NCBI GenBank assembly: GCA_009760855.2
Contig: WPIO01000008.1
Coordinates: 6,930,001-6,994,000, forward strand
From: Cristatella mucedo
Lineage: Eukaryota > Bryozoa > Phylactolaemata > Cristatellidae
Length of the DNA stretch: 64,000 bases
Direction of reading: 5' to 3'
A program made the position numbers and the translations under genes. The notes under the pieces are model-generated. The model was not told the origin of the DNA and did no database searches. It saw only the letters and a program-made list of their open reading frames with translations. Below are positions 20,966 to 35,200 of the stretch, piece by piece (the first letter of the stretch is position 1; every line of letters begins with the position of its first letter).

Positions 20966-23900
20966 CACAGGAACCTCAGATACAAAGAAACTAGGCACGG
21001 TCTATGTCACTGCCAAAAGCCAGTCCCATAGATTCCTTGAATTAGGAAACGTGCTGAAATGTGTCTTATCCCCAACCGACAAACGAGAGGACACAGCTTC
21101 ATCTCGATATTCAACGAGCAACCAAGTGTGCCAAATCGTCTCTGCCAAGTACAACAAATGCAAGATAAAGAATTAAACCCAACAGAATAACAGCTCCAAC
21201 TGAATGAAAAAGTAGCTCCTATTGAACGAACACAATCCTTATTTAACTGCAAATCCCACCTGTTCAGCAGTTCCACTGTCCAGCCGCATTCCGGTCAATA
21301 GAGACAATCGACCGACATTGCAACATGTGAACACGGAGCTGTCAAAAATATCTGCAACTGCAGTCTTGACCATGTCTCCAGAATTGTTCTGTACACCCTG
21401 AAGCACAGCGGTAAAGCGCAATGCAACTGCTGCTTGGCACCAGCGAAATGGCAAAATTATGGAACAGCAGCAGCAGCAACCCTGTTGAGGGCATGGGCAG
21501 AGCCGATGGGCCGAGCCAATGGGCAGCTTTATGTAATGTAATGTATCTCCGTCAGTAACTCCACAAAGTCATAAAGACATGTGGGTGTTACGCAGGAGAG
21601 ATTTGTATAGCGCACTCACAGCCTAAGCACCTTTCGGTACGCATTCGGTAGCCAACAGACTTCGTCTCACGCAACAAAGAGAAAGTGGGAAGCATAGCAC
21701 AGTCAGGAGAGCAGTTGAGGTATTGAGTAGCATAGAAGTAGCAGCTCAGGACCGCTGAAAAGGATGAGCCATAGTCGGCAGTAGGAGAGCAGTTGTCGTT
21801 GCCTAAGAATTGTGGAAGCAAGTTCCACAGTCTAGGACCTGCAGAGCTAAAGCTTTTGTCGTCAACTGTCTTTAAGTGGAGGAATGGGACAGCTAATTTA
21901 TTGTCCACACAGGATCTGAGGGCGCGAACAGGCTGAAACTGATGCAGCAGTTCAGCTAGGTACGAAGGAGCCAAGCCTTAGCGGGCCTTGGTCTTCTTTA
22001 CTGCACGGCAGTGGCACGCTGCGCAAATTCGGAAGGCAAGGCACGTGTCGAGGAACTTTACGATTGCTATGCTTACTCAATCATACGACATTCCGATTCA
22101 GACCATGGCTGTCAAGGCTTTGGAAACAAGAAGGTAATGAAAAGATGGAAGAAAATCAGCAAATCGCAAGCAGTCAAAAGGTGAGATACGTGTGCCGTGT
22201 TTACAGTGTACGGTGACAAACTAGCAAACCAGGTCCGGTAGGTGAATGCCGCTGCAGACGAAGCGCAAGCAGCTTGCTTGTCTGCCCTGCCCCATGAATA
22301 CGCACTTGCAATAGCAAAACGGCGTTTGCAGAGACTTTAGCGACTGACTCCTGGAGTTCTGCCACGTATGTCTGCAAAGCAGATTCGGACGCCGTGATTG
22401 AGCTGTCACTGGCGGCATCACGAAAATTGTTGAAGGTAAGGTTTGAGCACAGATTCGCTTTGCCGAGGAGGGCTTGAATGGAAGCCACCAGTTGGACGCT
22501 GCTGCTGGACACAATGGCAGCGGAATCAGCTGGGATAGCACGGACAGAATGCGGTGGCGTAGTCATAACGATGCCGGCTGTCAAAGAAAGCATGGCAGCA
22601 TAAGACATTTATATGTGAGACCTTTTTTGCAAACACGGTAATCCTCTGGGTCTGACTCAACCTTACATCGTGAAGACTAGATGCAGGCGAACGTGTTTGC
22701 TAAGAGGAGCATTAGCCGGCCACTAATGCAAACACATGCCATACAGCTAAGTAAGCACAAAATGACTAGACAAGCAATTCACGCAAACATTTCTGATAAT
22801 AGTGATCAGGGAAAGAGCAAAGAAGGAATCCCGACCAGCGATCTATGCCAGCTGCAGCAGCAGAAGTCCAGTAGCAGCAAAGAAGTTAGCTGACGCACAA
22901 TTGTACATAGGCAGGTTTGATGTTGACGAATTAAAGTGACTGATGAAGACCTTACCACTTTGGGCAGCAGTGGGCATAGAAGCCACAAAAAATTCCACCA
23001 ATGTCCTGGTAGCCTTGATTACCAGCTCACAATCGAGAAGTACAAGATCGAGGATCGTGATTGATCCCATATGTGCTACGGATGGAGAAATGAGAATTAA
23101 AATAATATAACCTGCTGTAAAAAAAACACCCACCATTAAATGCTAAAGAAACCCGTGGCAAGTAGAAGGGTCGCAAAATAAATACAAGCAAGAGCAACAC
23201 CATACTTTCACGATGCTCGGGATTCAACTCGAGCTTAAGGCAGAGCAACTGAGATGTAAAAATGCAAAAAAAAGTTGTGAGAAATGGCATGTTTTCATGA
23301 ACAGCATGAATTGACCATGTGAAAGTGAAGCTGTCAGGCTAAGAAGCGCAGTCACCACTTGGTCCCCAACAGAAAACTGTCGATTATCCAAGCCAAAACA
23401 AGAGAGAACCATTTCCCGTGTCACAAATAGGTGTAACTGCTGGCAATAGAGTTTTGGTGAAATTAGATAAATTCACCCGTGCTAAACGAGTGACGAATTA
23501 CTAAACGATCTAGCTTTGTAGATGCTGGCTGCAAGTGTTCATCGTGTTTTGACATACCATTATCGTTTTTCCTTTCAGCTCTCAATTTAGCATAATCATT
23601 GAGACAGTGATTACACTAGCTAATGATTGTGTTCGAATGTGGCATGGTCGGCAGCCGCAGATCAAATACTACTATTCCCTCCCTAACTATGATCCCAGGA
23701 CCATAAGGCTCGACTGCAATGCCCCTGCAATACCCTTTGATTGATTTTCAGCATAGCCAGCTCCCTGACTGGGGACGGGCCACCTACCCTTGGCCCACAC
23801 GGAAAATCGTCAATGATATGGCAACCTAATCACAGCTTTTGCAAGCTGTTAGAAAAGGTCAGTGTTTGAGAAAGCACCAAGAAGAACTTTATAACAACTA

Positions 23901-26171
23901 CAATAATAATAATACATTTCTATAGCACCCTCAGAGAACTGAATCTCTTTCTAGGCACTTCATTGATGCTTCAAAGCAAGCGCCTAATCTTGCTAACATT
24001 GCCTGGGTTACGGACACCTGCCATACACGGCATATGTACACATTGTGCTGTTTGGCTTCTCTACCAAGCAACGGGATTGCCGAAAGTATTGGTAAGAGGC
24101 CGAACAATGTTGTTGTTGACGACTTGCACTGATTAGCCGATCGGGTATCCGGTAGCAAAAGACAAAATGGTTTGCTGTGCCAGGCACGTGACTGACGACT
24201 TGTGCTTCATCTGCATTGGCTGCCTTGCATACAGCAACGGCCGAACTGAAGACCGATCCGTTAGCTCTATGCCAGTAAACAATCACTTTTGTATTTGAAA
24301 GTCAATTTATAAATTGAATGCAAACGTAGAAATTTCATAAACAGCCGTAGAAGCTCCACATTTTATGAAAACAATCATGAAAATGCATGGTATATGAAGT
24401 CAATTTGCACATTGCTTTTTTTTTTATTACGTGCCATACATTGTCAGGCATTTTTCAGCACAGCAAGCTTTGATAGTCACCCAGAAATTCGTAACGAAGT
24501 GGAGATAATCTGAATGATGAGCCCTGCCTAGAATGAACTTTAAAGTGGTCACAAAGAAGTCGCAGAGAGATAGAAGTCTTTCTACTGCTCGATACAAACG
24601 CATGTTTGCTCCCTTAAGGGGGCGGCACTACTGAAGATTGCATGTAATTGTAGTCTACGACGTGTCGATAGCAAATGAGCCAAAACCGCTGATCTCCAAT
24701 ATCGTGCACACTTGGTATGGTCTCCATGTGTCTATAACCAATATCTGCACCTTTTGAACCTTCATCTAGGCTTGCTTTTCACTTGTGTGAGTGTGGTTGT
24801 TCGTACGCAATGACAACTACTCTCCTACTGCCGACTATGGCTCATTCTTTTCAGTGGTCCTGAGCTGCTACTTCTATGCTATTCACTACCTCAACTGCTC
24901 TCCTGACTCTGCTATGCTTCCCACTTTCTCTTTGTTGCGCGAGACGAAGTCTGTTGGCTACAGAATGCATACCGAAAGCCGCTTAGGCTGTGAGTGCGCT
25001 ATACAAATCTCTCCTGCGTAACACCCACCCGGTCTTTATGACTTTGTGGAGTTACTGCCGGAGATACATTATATTAGATGTGTTTGCATGTAGGCATGTA
25101 TGTAGCCGATACCTACCATTTTTATTTTAGCATCAGGCAGGTTTAAAACTAATTGCCTCCGGCATTTGATGGTGGCATGCAAAACAGGGGCACCATTTAA
25201 ATGGGTGGCACTACTCTGCAACATCTACCCTGCCCCGTTCATCATTTGTTATCTAGCCACACTTTGCAATCAATATTTGCACCCCTACTCATTCCTGTGC
25301 ATGACCCCCACAGCCAGATCGCTCACTCAGAGGTAGCAGCACGCTCTTGCCGGTTTGCACTTTAATTAAACCACTAAAGTAAAATGTCTTGCATCAAACG
25401 TCGCAGTCCCATACTTTTACTGCATTGTAGCTCTTATTTAGACGGCATACTTCTGTAGTTGGTTATCTGAGCAAAGAAGGGGAACAGCATCAACTTCTTT
25501 CACTTCACTTAAAATAATAACAAAATAATACGAGGTTGTTTGCTCAGCCCCCTAGTAGCAGAACTAAATCTCTCCTTAGGCGATTCACAACTTGCTTCAC
25601 TTTCAGTGGCTAATTAAGGATTATCAGATGCAGGACTCGAACCTACGACCTGGGTCATGAAGAGTGAGCACCTACCTACTGGGCAAGACCCGAGGCAGAG
25701 TGAAGAAAGAGCAGGAGGGGGTAAAACACAGTAGCTTGAGAGAAGAAGCATGGGGTGGAAATAATTAGAGACAAACGAGCGGGGAGCAACGAAAAGGGAG
25801 AGAGACACCGACAAACAGAAAACAGGAAAGAGGACTGGGCGGATAGAAGAAAAAAGATAGAGATGGATCTGCAGAGGGAGGTACTAAGAAATGGACACAG
25901 GAGGGTTGAACACGAAGGTATCGATGGAGGTACAGACAGATGCTGAGTCACTATCAGTACGAAGCAGCACAGAGAATCAGAGAGTAAACCAAGTTGTGTG
26001 CATCTGACACTCCAGCTCACAATAAACATATCATAGTAGTACTAAGCCACAATCCAGACACTACAGCACTTCCACAAACAGGGAAAAGCACAAAGCAAGC
26101 TGTTTAGTATTAACTCTAAGGACCAGTTGCTGCGGCTTTGGGGATTTACAAGCGATAGAGGTCGGCAGGTG

Positions 26172-26202
<31 letters not shown>

Positions 26203-29200
26203 ACTTGATAAAGCACCCTCGGAGAACTCAATCTCTTTCTAGGCGCTTTACATTTGCTGCAAAGGGAAACACGATTGAATGGTGAGTAATATCATGCTAG
26301 ATAAGCAACATGAATAACATGGTTAGGGGTGACATGCAAAGGGTCAGCATGCAAGTGGGGTTAGTGGCAGCATGCACAGTGTCAGCACCCATAAGCTCAT
26401 AAAGGACGAATCACAAGGACCCACTAAATGCTGTCCTAAATAGGTGTTTTCAAGTTCTTTTTAAATAAAGTCAAGTAAGGGGATGTTGTGACGAAAGTCG
26501 GGAGTGAGTTCCAAGCGTTGGGAGCATACGAACTAAATGCACGGTCTCCAACAAAGGATTTGAGGTTTGTATGATGTATTGGTAAACTGTTGGATTCCAA
26601 AAAGCAGGCAGTAGGATGCTTGGCCTGGTGGGGGAGTAGATCTGAGAGATAGGCTGGAGCCAAAGAATGAAGTGACCTAAAAGTGAGCGACAAAACCTTG
26701 AAGTCGATCCGTTGCTTGACTGCGAGCCAGTGCAGGTCGGCGAGAAGTGGTGTGATGTAGCAACTGCAACACTCACAACAGACAAGCATAGCTGCGGAGT
26801 TTTGCACAAGCTCTAATCGCCTGATTGCACATGCCGGTAGGCCAGCAAGCAGTGAGTTACAGAAGTCAAGACGGGATGTCACAAATGCATGGACCAACTT
26901 AGATGTGGAATCCTTATCTAGACAAGCCCGAATTGTAGCAATGTTATGTATCTGAAAGTAGGCAGACTTGATTGTGGAACTGATGTGGTCGTCTAACGAA
27001 AGGTCACTTTGGAACATGACACCTAGATTTCGTGCTGATTCAACAGGCGATATGCTGGCAGAGCCAATGTCGAGCAAAAGCTTTTCCAATTTCTGAATCA
27101 CACTTGGTTTGCCCATAACTAATAAGTTAGTTTAATCATCATTTAGTTTAAGAAAATTTGCTGCCATCCATGTGCAGGTGAGATATGCACATCACTAGGG
27201 GCTGCCTGATTCGTCGGAGTAAGTCTCAAAAGGCAATTAACTCAAAACACCACAGTCTCTAGATCTGCCACCGTGCCTCCTGAGACCAGAAAGACCAGCT
27301 TGTTGGCACGTTGTCTACATACCCCCACACCATTCAGGCCAGCTGAGCTTGCTCAAAAAACGCAGTGGAGGAGTTTGGGTAAGAAGAATCGAACGCATAC
27401 CGACCACAGCGCCACATACCGAGCAAGGTGAGCGATCACGTGGCAAAGCGCTAGCCAGCTAGCCACCCAGAGGTGAGCACACACATGCAAGCAGGGCAGT
27501 ACTGCTGCTGCTACCTCTGTGCTTTCGCAAGGCGAACCGGAGTACGTCCTCGCAAGCGGCCACCGTCGCCTGACAGCCACAGAGCGCATCGTTGGCATCT
27601 GCAAAGCCATGAAACAAAGCGAGCAGACAAGCTTTGGCTTTTGTTTGAGGGCAGCACATGGCGCCCGTGAGGCGCACTCACGGACTCGAGCATGGTGCCG
27701 ACGGTATGCACACATCAGCCATGCCAAAGCTACAGCCATCTCCTGTCTGCCCGGGTCCGGCAAGTGGACATACCTTGACGGCACGGCACATGCCACTGTC
27801 CGGGAGACAGCACGAGCTTCGGCTCGGTGCTGCTTTCCTCCGCCTCGAAGCCTAGCGCCTCGTTGAGGCTGCAACGATAGTGGCCGCTCGGAGTAAGCGC
27901 CCGACTGCTCATAGCTTTAACAAGAGGGCTCGAAGGTTCGGTACAAGTGGCTCTTTGAGGATGGTTACGGACTAAAGTCACTGCTGTGATGTCTCGACTG
28001 ACCAATGCTATATCACCAGCTATCCTGCGATCACGGTTTGCTGATGGAAAACGATGAGATTTGCGGCCAGCATGTTGGCAACGTGCAGCAAGGAAAAATC
28101 GATCGCTGGCAAAGCAGCTGATCAAAGGGAGCAAAGCAGATGCTGTAGAGCAAACCCCACCATCCATCAGGTGCAGGGCAACTTTAAAAAGTTGAGCCGC
28201 AAGACCCCGTCGCAAGATCGAAGCCCAATTCGTCAAAAAAGGATCACAGCAGTCTTTGTAGCGAGTGAGATTGTACCGAGTCAAGCGAGAGCGAGCATGC
28301 GCATAGCGAGCAAACGACGTGGCTAGCGAGGGGCAGGCCAGGCATTCTTCGGCAGGAAAGTGGTGCTCCTGGACGGGAAGTGTCCTTCAGAGGTGCAATC
28401 CTTGTGGCATGATTAGCCACAAGCGATAAGTGAAAAGCAGCGTGCAGCAGTCTATCTAAAGACCAAGCAGCAGCAACTTCACGTACAACCGCTCCTTTTC
28501 ACTAGGACTATTCTTAAAGCTAGCCAACGGCAGCCAGCGATCGCATGCCGAGTCAACGACGAGGTTGCACTCTGTGCTTCCTATATCTCCGGTAGCCGAA
28601 GCAAACGCTTCGCGAAGGTCGAGTATCCGAGCTTCGAACTTGTCGAGCGACCAAAACGTGATGGCGGCAAGCTTTCTGTTGGTAACAGACACCACCGTCG
28701 ACGGCTGATGCCGCAGCTGCTGTTGTACGCCGGACAGCATCGGGGGAGGATCTTCGACCTGGAAGATCTGCAACAAAGAGGTGCCTCGCACCGAGTGTGC
28801 AGCACTTCCGGCTAGTGTTTATTGACACGGCTGAGCGCGCCGTGCAGTGCCACATGTCACACCAGCTACGCATCGTTGTAAGGGGGAGGGAAGAATGATG
28901 CCTACCAGTGGCCAGCCAAGATGGCCGCATATTTGATTTGCCTCTCGCAAGAGCATCGACAAGCGGCAGGCGTCGTCTCGAGCAACCGGTGACTCGAGCT
29001 CGGTGCGATAAGGCGTTGGCGACGCCTCGGCAGAGGAAGATGCCGCTCGCAATCGTGCCTCGCGCTTCTCGACGATCCGGCGCAGGCTGGCTTCGGCACG
29101 CTCCTTCTCTGCTGCCAGCTTCTGCACTAGGTCATCGCGTAGCTTACAAGTCTCTACGTCACTCTGAAACAGGCGTTGGACACTGCGATATTGACTCGGA

Positions 29201-32200
29201 GCATCTTCGTGAATGCAGCACGAAATGCAAACAATGGCATTACCATTATTTGAATTATGGTACAAGTAGGTCAAATAACTGCTTACGTTTACCAGAGGCC
29301 TTGGCTGAGTAATTAATAATAATAGCAATGCACTAGTAATAGTAATAGTAAATAAATAAATAATAGTAATAACAAAACTAAAGCAGTAATAATAACATAA
29401 GTAACAATAACAGGATATGTCAATATTGGAATCTTGTTAATTTATGTGTGTGTGTGTGCCGAGTGCACGAAAGACGAAACATGTAAACGCAAGATAAAAC
29501 TCTGCTGATGCTATATGCAGTAACTGCTCGGGCTCGAATGGCTAATATAATTGCATTATCCTAGCTGTGAATTCAAATCGCAATGTGGCAAGGAGCTGCA
29601 GACAGTGGATGCTATAGGAAGCAAGGCCGGCTCAGAAATCAACTGGTTTAATTGGGTGTTCTAAAAATATAGTTCCAAAAATTGAAAAAAGGTTAATTAC
29701 ATGCAAGGGTAAGCACTTTCGAACTCGAATGGAATGTGCACAGTGTTTACAGGAATACATGCAAATACTGTGCGGCATGTGCTCGGCTATATGTACAATG
29801 CTGCTAAGTGCCATGGCACCGTATATGTGTTTACATGCCCGTTGCCCACACAAGCACACTTACACCTGCATTTAATAGCTTGCAGTGGAGATGCAAGCAA
29901 ATCCAAGGGCTGTAAAAGATTCACATGCGATATCTCACCAGTTGTAACTCACGTGTAAGCAGCTTCAATTAAGGTCAATGCCAAATGAATCAGGCACCCA
30001 CTACTAATTGCATTTTCCTGATGACTGATAACCTAAGAACTTTACTTGTGGCTTATTTCTATCCCCCTCTCGGATGCATATACAATACAGGTTTGTGCTG
30101 CACACGAGCATTTGCATCTGCTGCTGCAACTTGCCCACCAAACGGCACATACAGCATACAACCATGGCAATCAACTATGACGTTGCCCCACGACAGCTCG
30201 TCGAGAGGCAATTAAGGATATGTGTCAAGAACAATAATTGAAATAAGACGACCAAACAGAAAATTGCTGCATAATAGCGAAAAGCTTCTTCTTCTGGAAT
30301 AAGTAGTGCAAAAGATGAGGCAGCTAGGCTCGTTAGCAAACAAATCATGATCTTATACAGTATGCTGCATGACATTGAAGCACATTGTAAAAGTGTAACC
30401 AGAATTAAAAAAAATATTGAGGAAAATCTATTCCAGGTATTGCAGATGCTAATTCAACTCAGAAAAGTATACCAACTTATTAATAATAATAAATACATTT
30501 GATAAAGCGCACTCAGAGAACTCAATCTCTTTCTAGGCGCTTTACAATTGCTGCAAAGGTTAAACATGATTAGTCATAAACATGCTCAATTTTAGCACCA
30601 ATCTGCACATCAAGGACAATATCCACATATAAAGCGTGTTCAGTGAGGAACATGTTAGGCTGTTGGGCTCTCTCTAAAAGGCTTGACTAGTTTTTAAGAC
30701 TGCTGAACCCCTATAAGCAATCTTCTACGACGACCCCTAATTCAGCAATGCACTTGCTAGTGCTCTATTGCTTCTCACACAGACACATACATACTCGCTT
30801 ACAGGTGCTATCGAAAGTTTAAGAGACTGCTAGAAAAAGGCAAATTCTGATGACTATGACCCTTCAGGATGGGAGTTGCTCACACCCAGCACACCATAGC
30901 ACTTATAGTATCAACCCATAGTAGTAGTTCTCATCATACTCAGGCAAGCGAGAAGCCAGGCTTCACCAGAAAAGAGCTACCTGAAGCAGAAAATACTTTT
31001 AAAAAGGCGTCTCATAACTGATAGCAAAATTTGCAAAAATGGCTAATGTATCGAATGTTTTTGTCAGCGCAGTGACATTTTCAACAAGCCAGCTTAGATT
31101 AGTTTCATTTGCCACCTAATTTTGATATGGTAGAGTAGCTAACCAGCATTGAGAGGAAAGGGGTAAGGCAAGGGACATTTCTGCCTTGGTGAAAGCAAGT
31201 CTAGAGAATTTCATTGTGCAGCCTAGAACAAGGTACACATCGCTAGAACACAGGATTTCCAAGCAGTTAGTACATTCCAATAGTAAGTGTTGTAAGTCGG
31301 CATGACAGAAACAGAGGAGTAGTGTGGTTGTCCTAGCTGACAAACGATCGGAATGACAGGGCTATAAACAAGCCTCGAAGAACAGATTTACTCATGTGAA
31401 AAGTGTTGCTAGGCTGCTTAACGAAGGGCTTAACGGGATGATCTACATATGTTATGCCAGCAACGTATACTCTCCAGGATTGTCTGGCATTAACGTTTGC
31501 TTTCAAAAAGCAAACATTAGGCAGCCTGCAACATGCTAGCAATCGAGCCCACTGTGAACCGGCATAAATACGTGGACATCATAAAAAATGTCGGTATTTC
31601 CAGTGCAATGGCCGAGAGGGTTGGATATGATATGGCAACAAGACACCGATCCTAAGAATACACTGCCAGTAAAGAATTTTTTTGCCAATGGTACGAATCT
31701 CTTGTATCTACCAAGAATGATTATTGAAATGAATCCCACCGAAAACCTTTGGGATACTTTCGAGTAAAGTCTAAGATCGGCAGATATTCTTATCACCTCA
31801 GAAAATGTCACTCACACACTCATTATTGGTCGCAGAGTGCACACTACAGATAGTTGAACGTGATTCGAGAGCAGAAGAGAAAAGCCAGCAAAAACCACTT
31901 GCTAAGTTGGTTTTTTCGAGGCTAAAGACAGAGATCCTTTGTACCAGTGGCTTCCACTGAACGGAAAGGACTTCCTTTTTAAAAATTAATAATAGCAGTT
32001 GCATTTGGCGACCTCAGCTATTCAGCTACTTTAACGAGGCACAACAGTCCTCTGAACTAGCAGGAAAGATGCACTAGCATTCGACAAAAAGCAAGGTGTG
32101 ACATTAAGTACGAGTCATCAGATACACGACGAACTCGGTTTCCAAGTTGCACGATATCTGAAAAAGCAAGCCTACCTGGTCGGCTTGAAGGCGTACTCTC

Positions 32201-35200
32201 TTGCGATTTGCAAGCACTTCCTTCTCTAGGCTCTGAAAATGTATCAAGGCTTACATGTGTACATGATCAGTCCCGAAAGTCTGCACTACTTTATCATAGG
32301 CAGGTACAGTTAAACATGACGAGCAAATGGTTCTTAACAGTAAGCACTGTAGAGAAAAAAAGTGGCTTCTTGCATGCGACTGACCATATTGGTATGACAC
32401 TGCTTTGACGGCTAGTGTCAACCCAAGAAAAATGGAACCACAATCTGCTCGACAACGGATTCACACAGCCTGCAAGCTTCTACCTTGGCACGACCGGCAT
32501 TGACCAGCATTGTCCATCGTTGCAAACTAGCAATAAAAAAAACTTTAGCACTGGTAAATATTGCTTCGTGATCTTACGAAAACCTAACATGTACAAACGA
32601 ATCAAGCTGATCCGTTCACACGATAAGGAAGTTAGGAGGGAATGCAGGCAATAACCAAAGCAATCCGTAGAAAAGAGACAAAAGCATGCAAACACACAGC
32701 ACTCAGGTCCATTGCACAGGCCTGCATGTAGAGCACAATGGCCAAGCAGCCATGATGTGACAAGGACATGCCGTGACCAGGGGAAGCATTTGTGAGGTAG
32801 TCAATGCTGCCTGCTGCTGACAGTAGTCGACTGACAGCTACTCGTGTGTGCATGCGCACCGGGTTCTCATGATTTAGGCAGTTGTATGCCCTTTGCTGCC
32901 AAGCACTGCAGTGCTGCCGAGCACTGCATTGCAGGACCGACACAGAGTCGGTAATCGCTCAGTCAAGGTCGAGCAATAATAACAATAATAATGCCTTGAG
33001 AAAGTGCCCTCGAAAACTCAATCTCTTTCTAGGCCCTTTACATTTTCTGCAAAGGGAAACGCGATTGAATAGTGAGTAATACCATGCTTGATAAACAACA
33101 TAAATAACATGGTTAGGGGTGACATACAAAGGGTCAGCATGCAAGGGGGGTTAGTAGCAGCATGCACAGAGTCAGCACCCATAAGCTCATAACGAACGAA
33201 TCACAGGGACCCACTAAATGCTTTAAATGTGGTCAAGTCAGGGGATGTTTATCAAGCATGATATTTATTACTCACCATTCCATTGCATTTCCCTTTACAG
33301 AAAATGCAAAGCGCCTAGAGAGAGATTGAGTTCACTGAGGGTGCTTTATCAAGTGCATTATTATTATTATGCTGTGACGAAAGTCGGGAGTGAGTTCCAG
33401 GCTTTGGGAGCATACAAACTAAATGCACGGTCTCCAAAAAGGATTTGAGGTTTGTACGAGGTATTGGTAAACTGTTGGATTCCAAAAAGCATGCGGTAGG
33501 ATGCTTGGCCTGGTGGTGGAGTAGATCTGAGAGATAGGCTGGAGCCAAAGAATGAAGTGACCTAAAAGTGAGCGACACAAGCTTGAAGTCAATCCGTTGC
33601 TTGACTGGTTGCCAGAGCAGGTCGGCGACAAGTGGTGTGATATGGCAACTTGGACGCACACGACAGACAGGCCTAGCTGCAGAGTTTTGCGACAGTTGTA
33701 AGCGCCTGATTGCACATGCCTGTTGGCCAGCAAGCAGTGAGTTACAGAAGTCAAGACGGGATGTCCCAAATGCACGGACCAACTTAGATGTGGTATCCTT
33801 ATCTAAACAAGCCCGGATATCCTTATCTAGACAAGCCTGAATTGTAGTAATGTTATGTATCTGAAAGTAGGCAGATATGATTGTGAGGCTGATGTGGTCG
33901 TCTAATGAGAGGTCACTTCGGAACATGACACCTAGATTTCGAGCTGATTCATCAGGAGATATGCTGGCAGAGCCCGCCTAGGATTCATTCTAGGTTTCAT
34001 CTTGCAAGCAAGAAGAAATTACGGGGCCCACTTACGAGCTTCTGTTCCCGAGCTGTCCTCTCAGCAAGATTCTGAATCTCCTACAAAGCAAATAATCGAA
34101 ATGTAAGAAAGGCGGACAGTGATTGGGCAAAAGACATATTAAGGGGTGCAATAATAACCAGCATGCCAGCTGATCAGCTAGAGACAAAACGAGAGCCAGA
34201 GCACGGCAGCAATGGTCGTCATGGTGTGGCCTTCTGAATAAATGACAGCGAGGAACCGATGATCGATGTTGATGTGAACGGCAGGAGACAGCTCACAGTC
34301 CTCCAGCCACGCTGAGGCACGAACAAATACATCACCACAGGCCAGCTCTTAGCTAGGGGTAAATTTTATAGACAGGTGCTAGGCATATGCTATACTTGCA
34401 TCAATTCAAAAAATATGGGCTATCTTAGGGGTACTTCCTGCCATCTCATTTCCTTAAGGGAGAATTTCAAGAAAATATTTATACAATCAGTCTGGCAATC
34501 AAATATTTGTTTAGGGTACCTTTCAAAAGACTAACACGTTCGAAATTGATCGGACGTTCTGACTACTTCCTCGTAAAAGGAAAAACGTTCATGCAAACGC
34601 TGAGCTGGTTTGGCTCGGTGGCTAAGGTGCTCCCCCAACCAAGGTCTGGCCGAGACCGTGGGCTCGAACCCTGCGGCATATGTGAAGCACCTGTATAGAG
34701 ATTAAGTTTTCTTAGGGTGCTATACAAATGAATTATATTATATATTTTTAAACGATGTATAACCAGGATGCAAACCGGTAACAACACATCTAAAAAATAC
34801 AAAATTAACAGATCTCTGCATCATATGCGACTTGCATCCTAATTTGTTGAACCTTGGTAGATCGAGGTACATAATAGTAATAATAATGCACTTGATAAAG
34901 CGCCCTCAGAGAATTTAATCTCTTTCTAGGCGCTTTACATTTGCTGCAAAGGGAAATGCAATTAAATGGTAAGTAAAATCATGCTTGAAAAACAAACAAA
35001 ATGAATAATATGGTTAGGGGTGACATGCACAGGGTCAGCATGCAAATGTGGTTAGTGGCAGCATGCACAGTGTCAGCATGCACAGTGTCAGCACGCATAA
35101 GCACATCAAGGACGAATCACAGGGACCCACTAAATGCTGTCCTAAATAGGTGTGTTTTAAGTTCCTTTTAAATGTGGTCAGGTCAGGGAGGTTCTCACGC

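Noticed and set aside
26436-27116. 226-codon ORF as a host gene
   Set aside because: Its motifs are those of a LINE polymerase C-terminus and the same sequence recurs at several sites.
27730-28284. 184-codon minus-strand ORF as a separate gene
   Set aside because: Its downstream part ends at a good donor and joins the next kinesin exon in phase, so it is better explained as kinesin exon 19.
34601-34680. True tRNA gene
   Set aside because: A and B box matches exist, but there is no paired acceptor stem and a SINE tail follows. The same holds for the other SINE heads.
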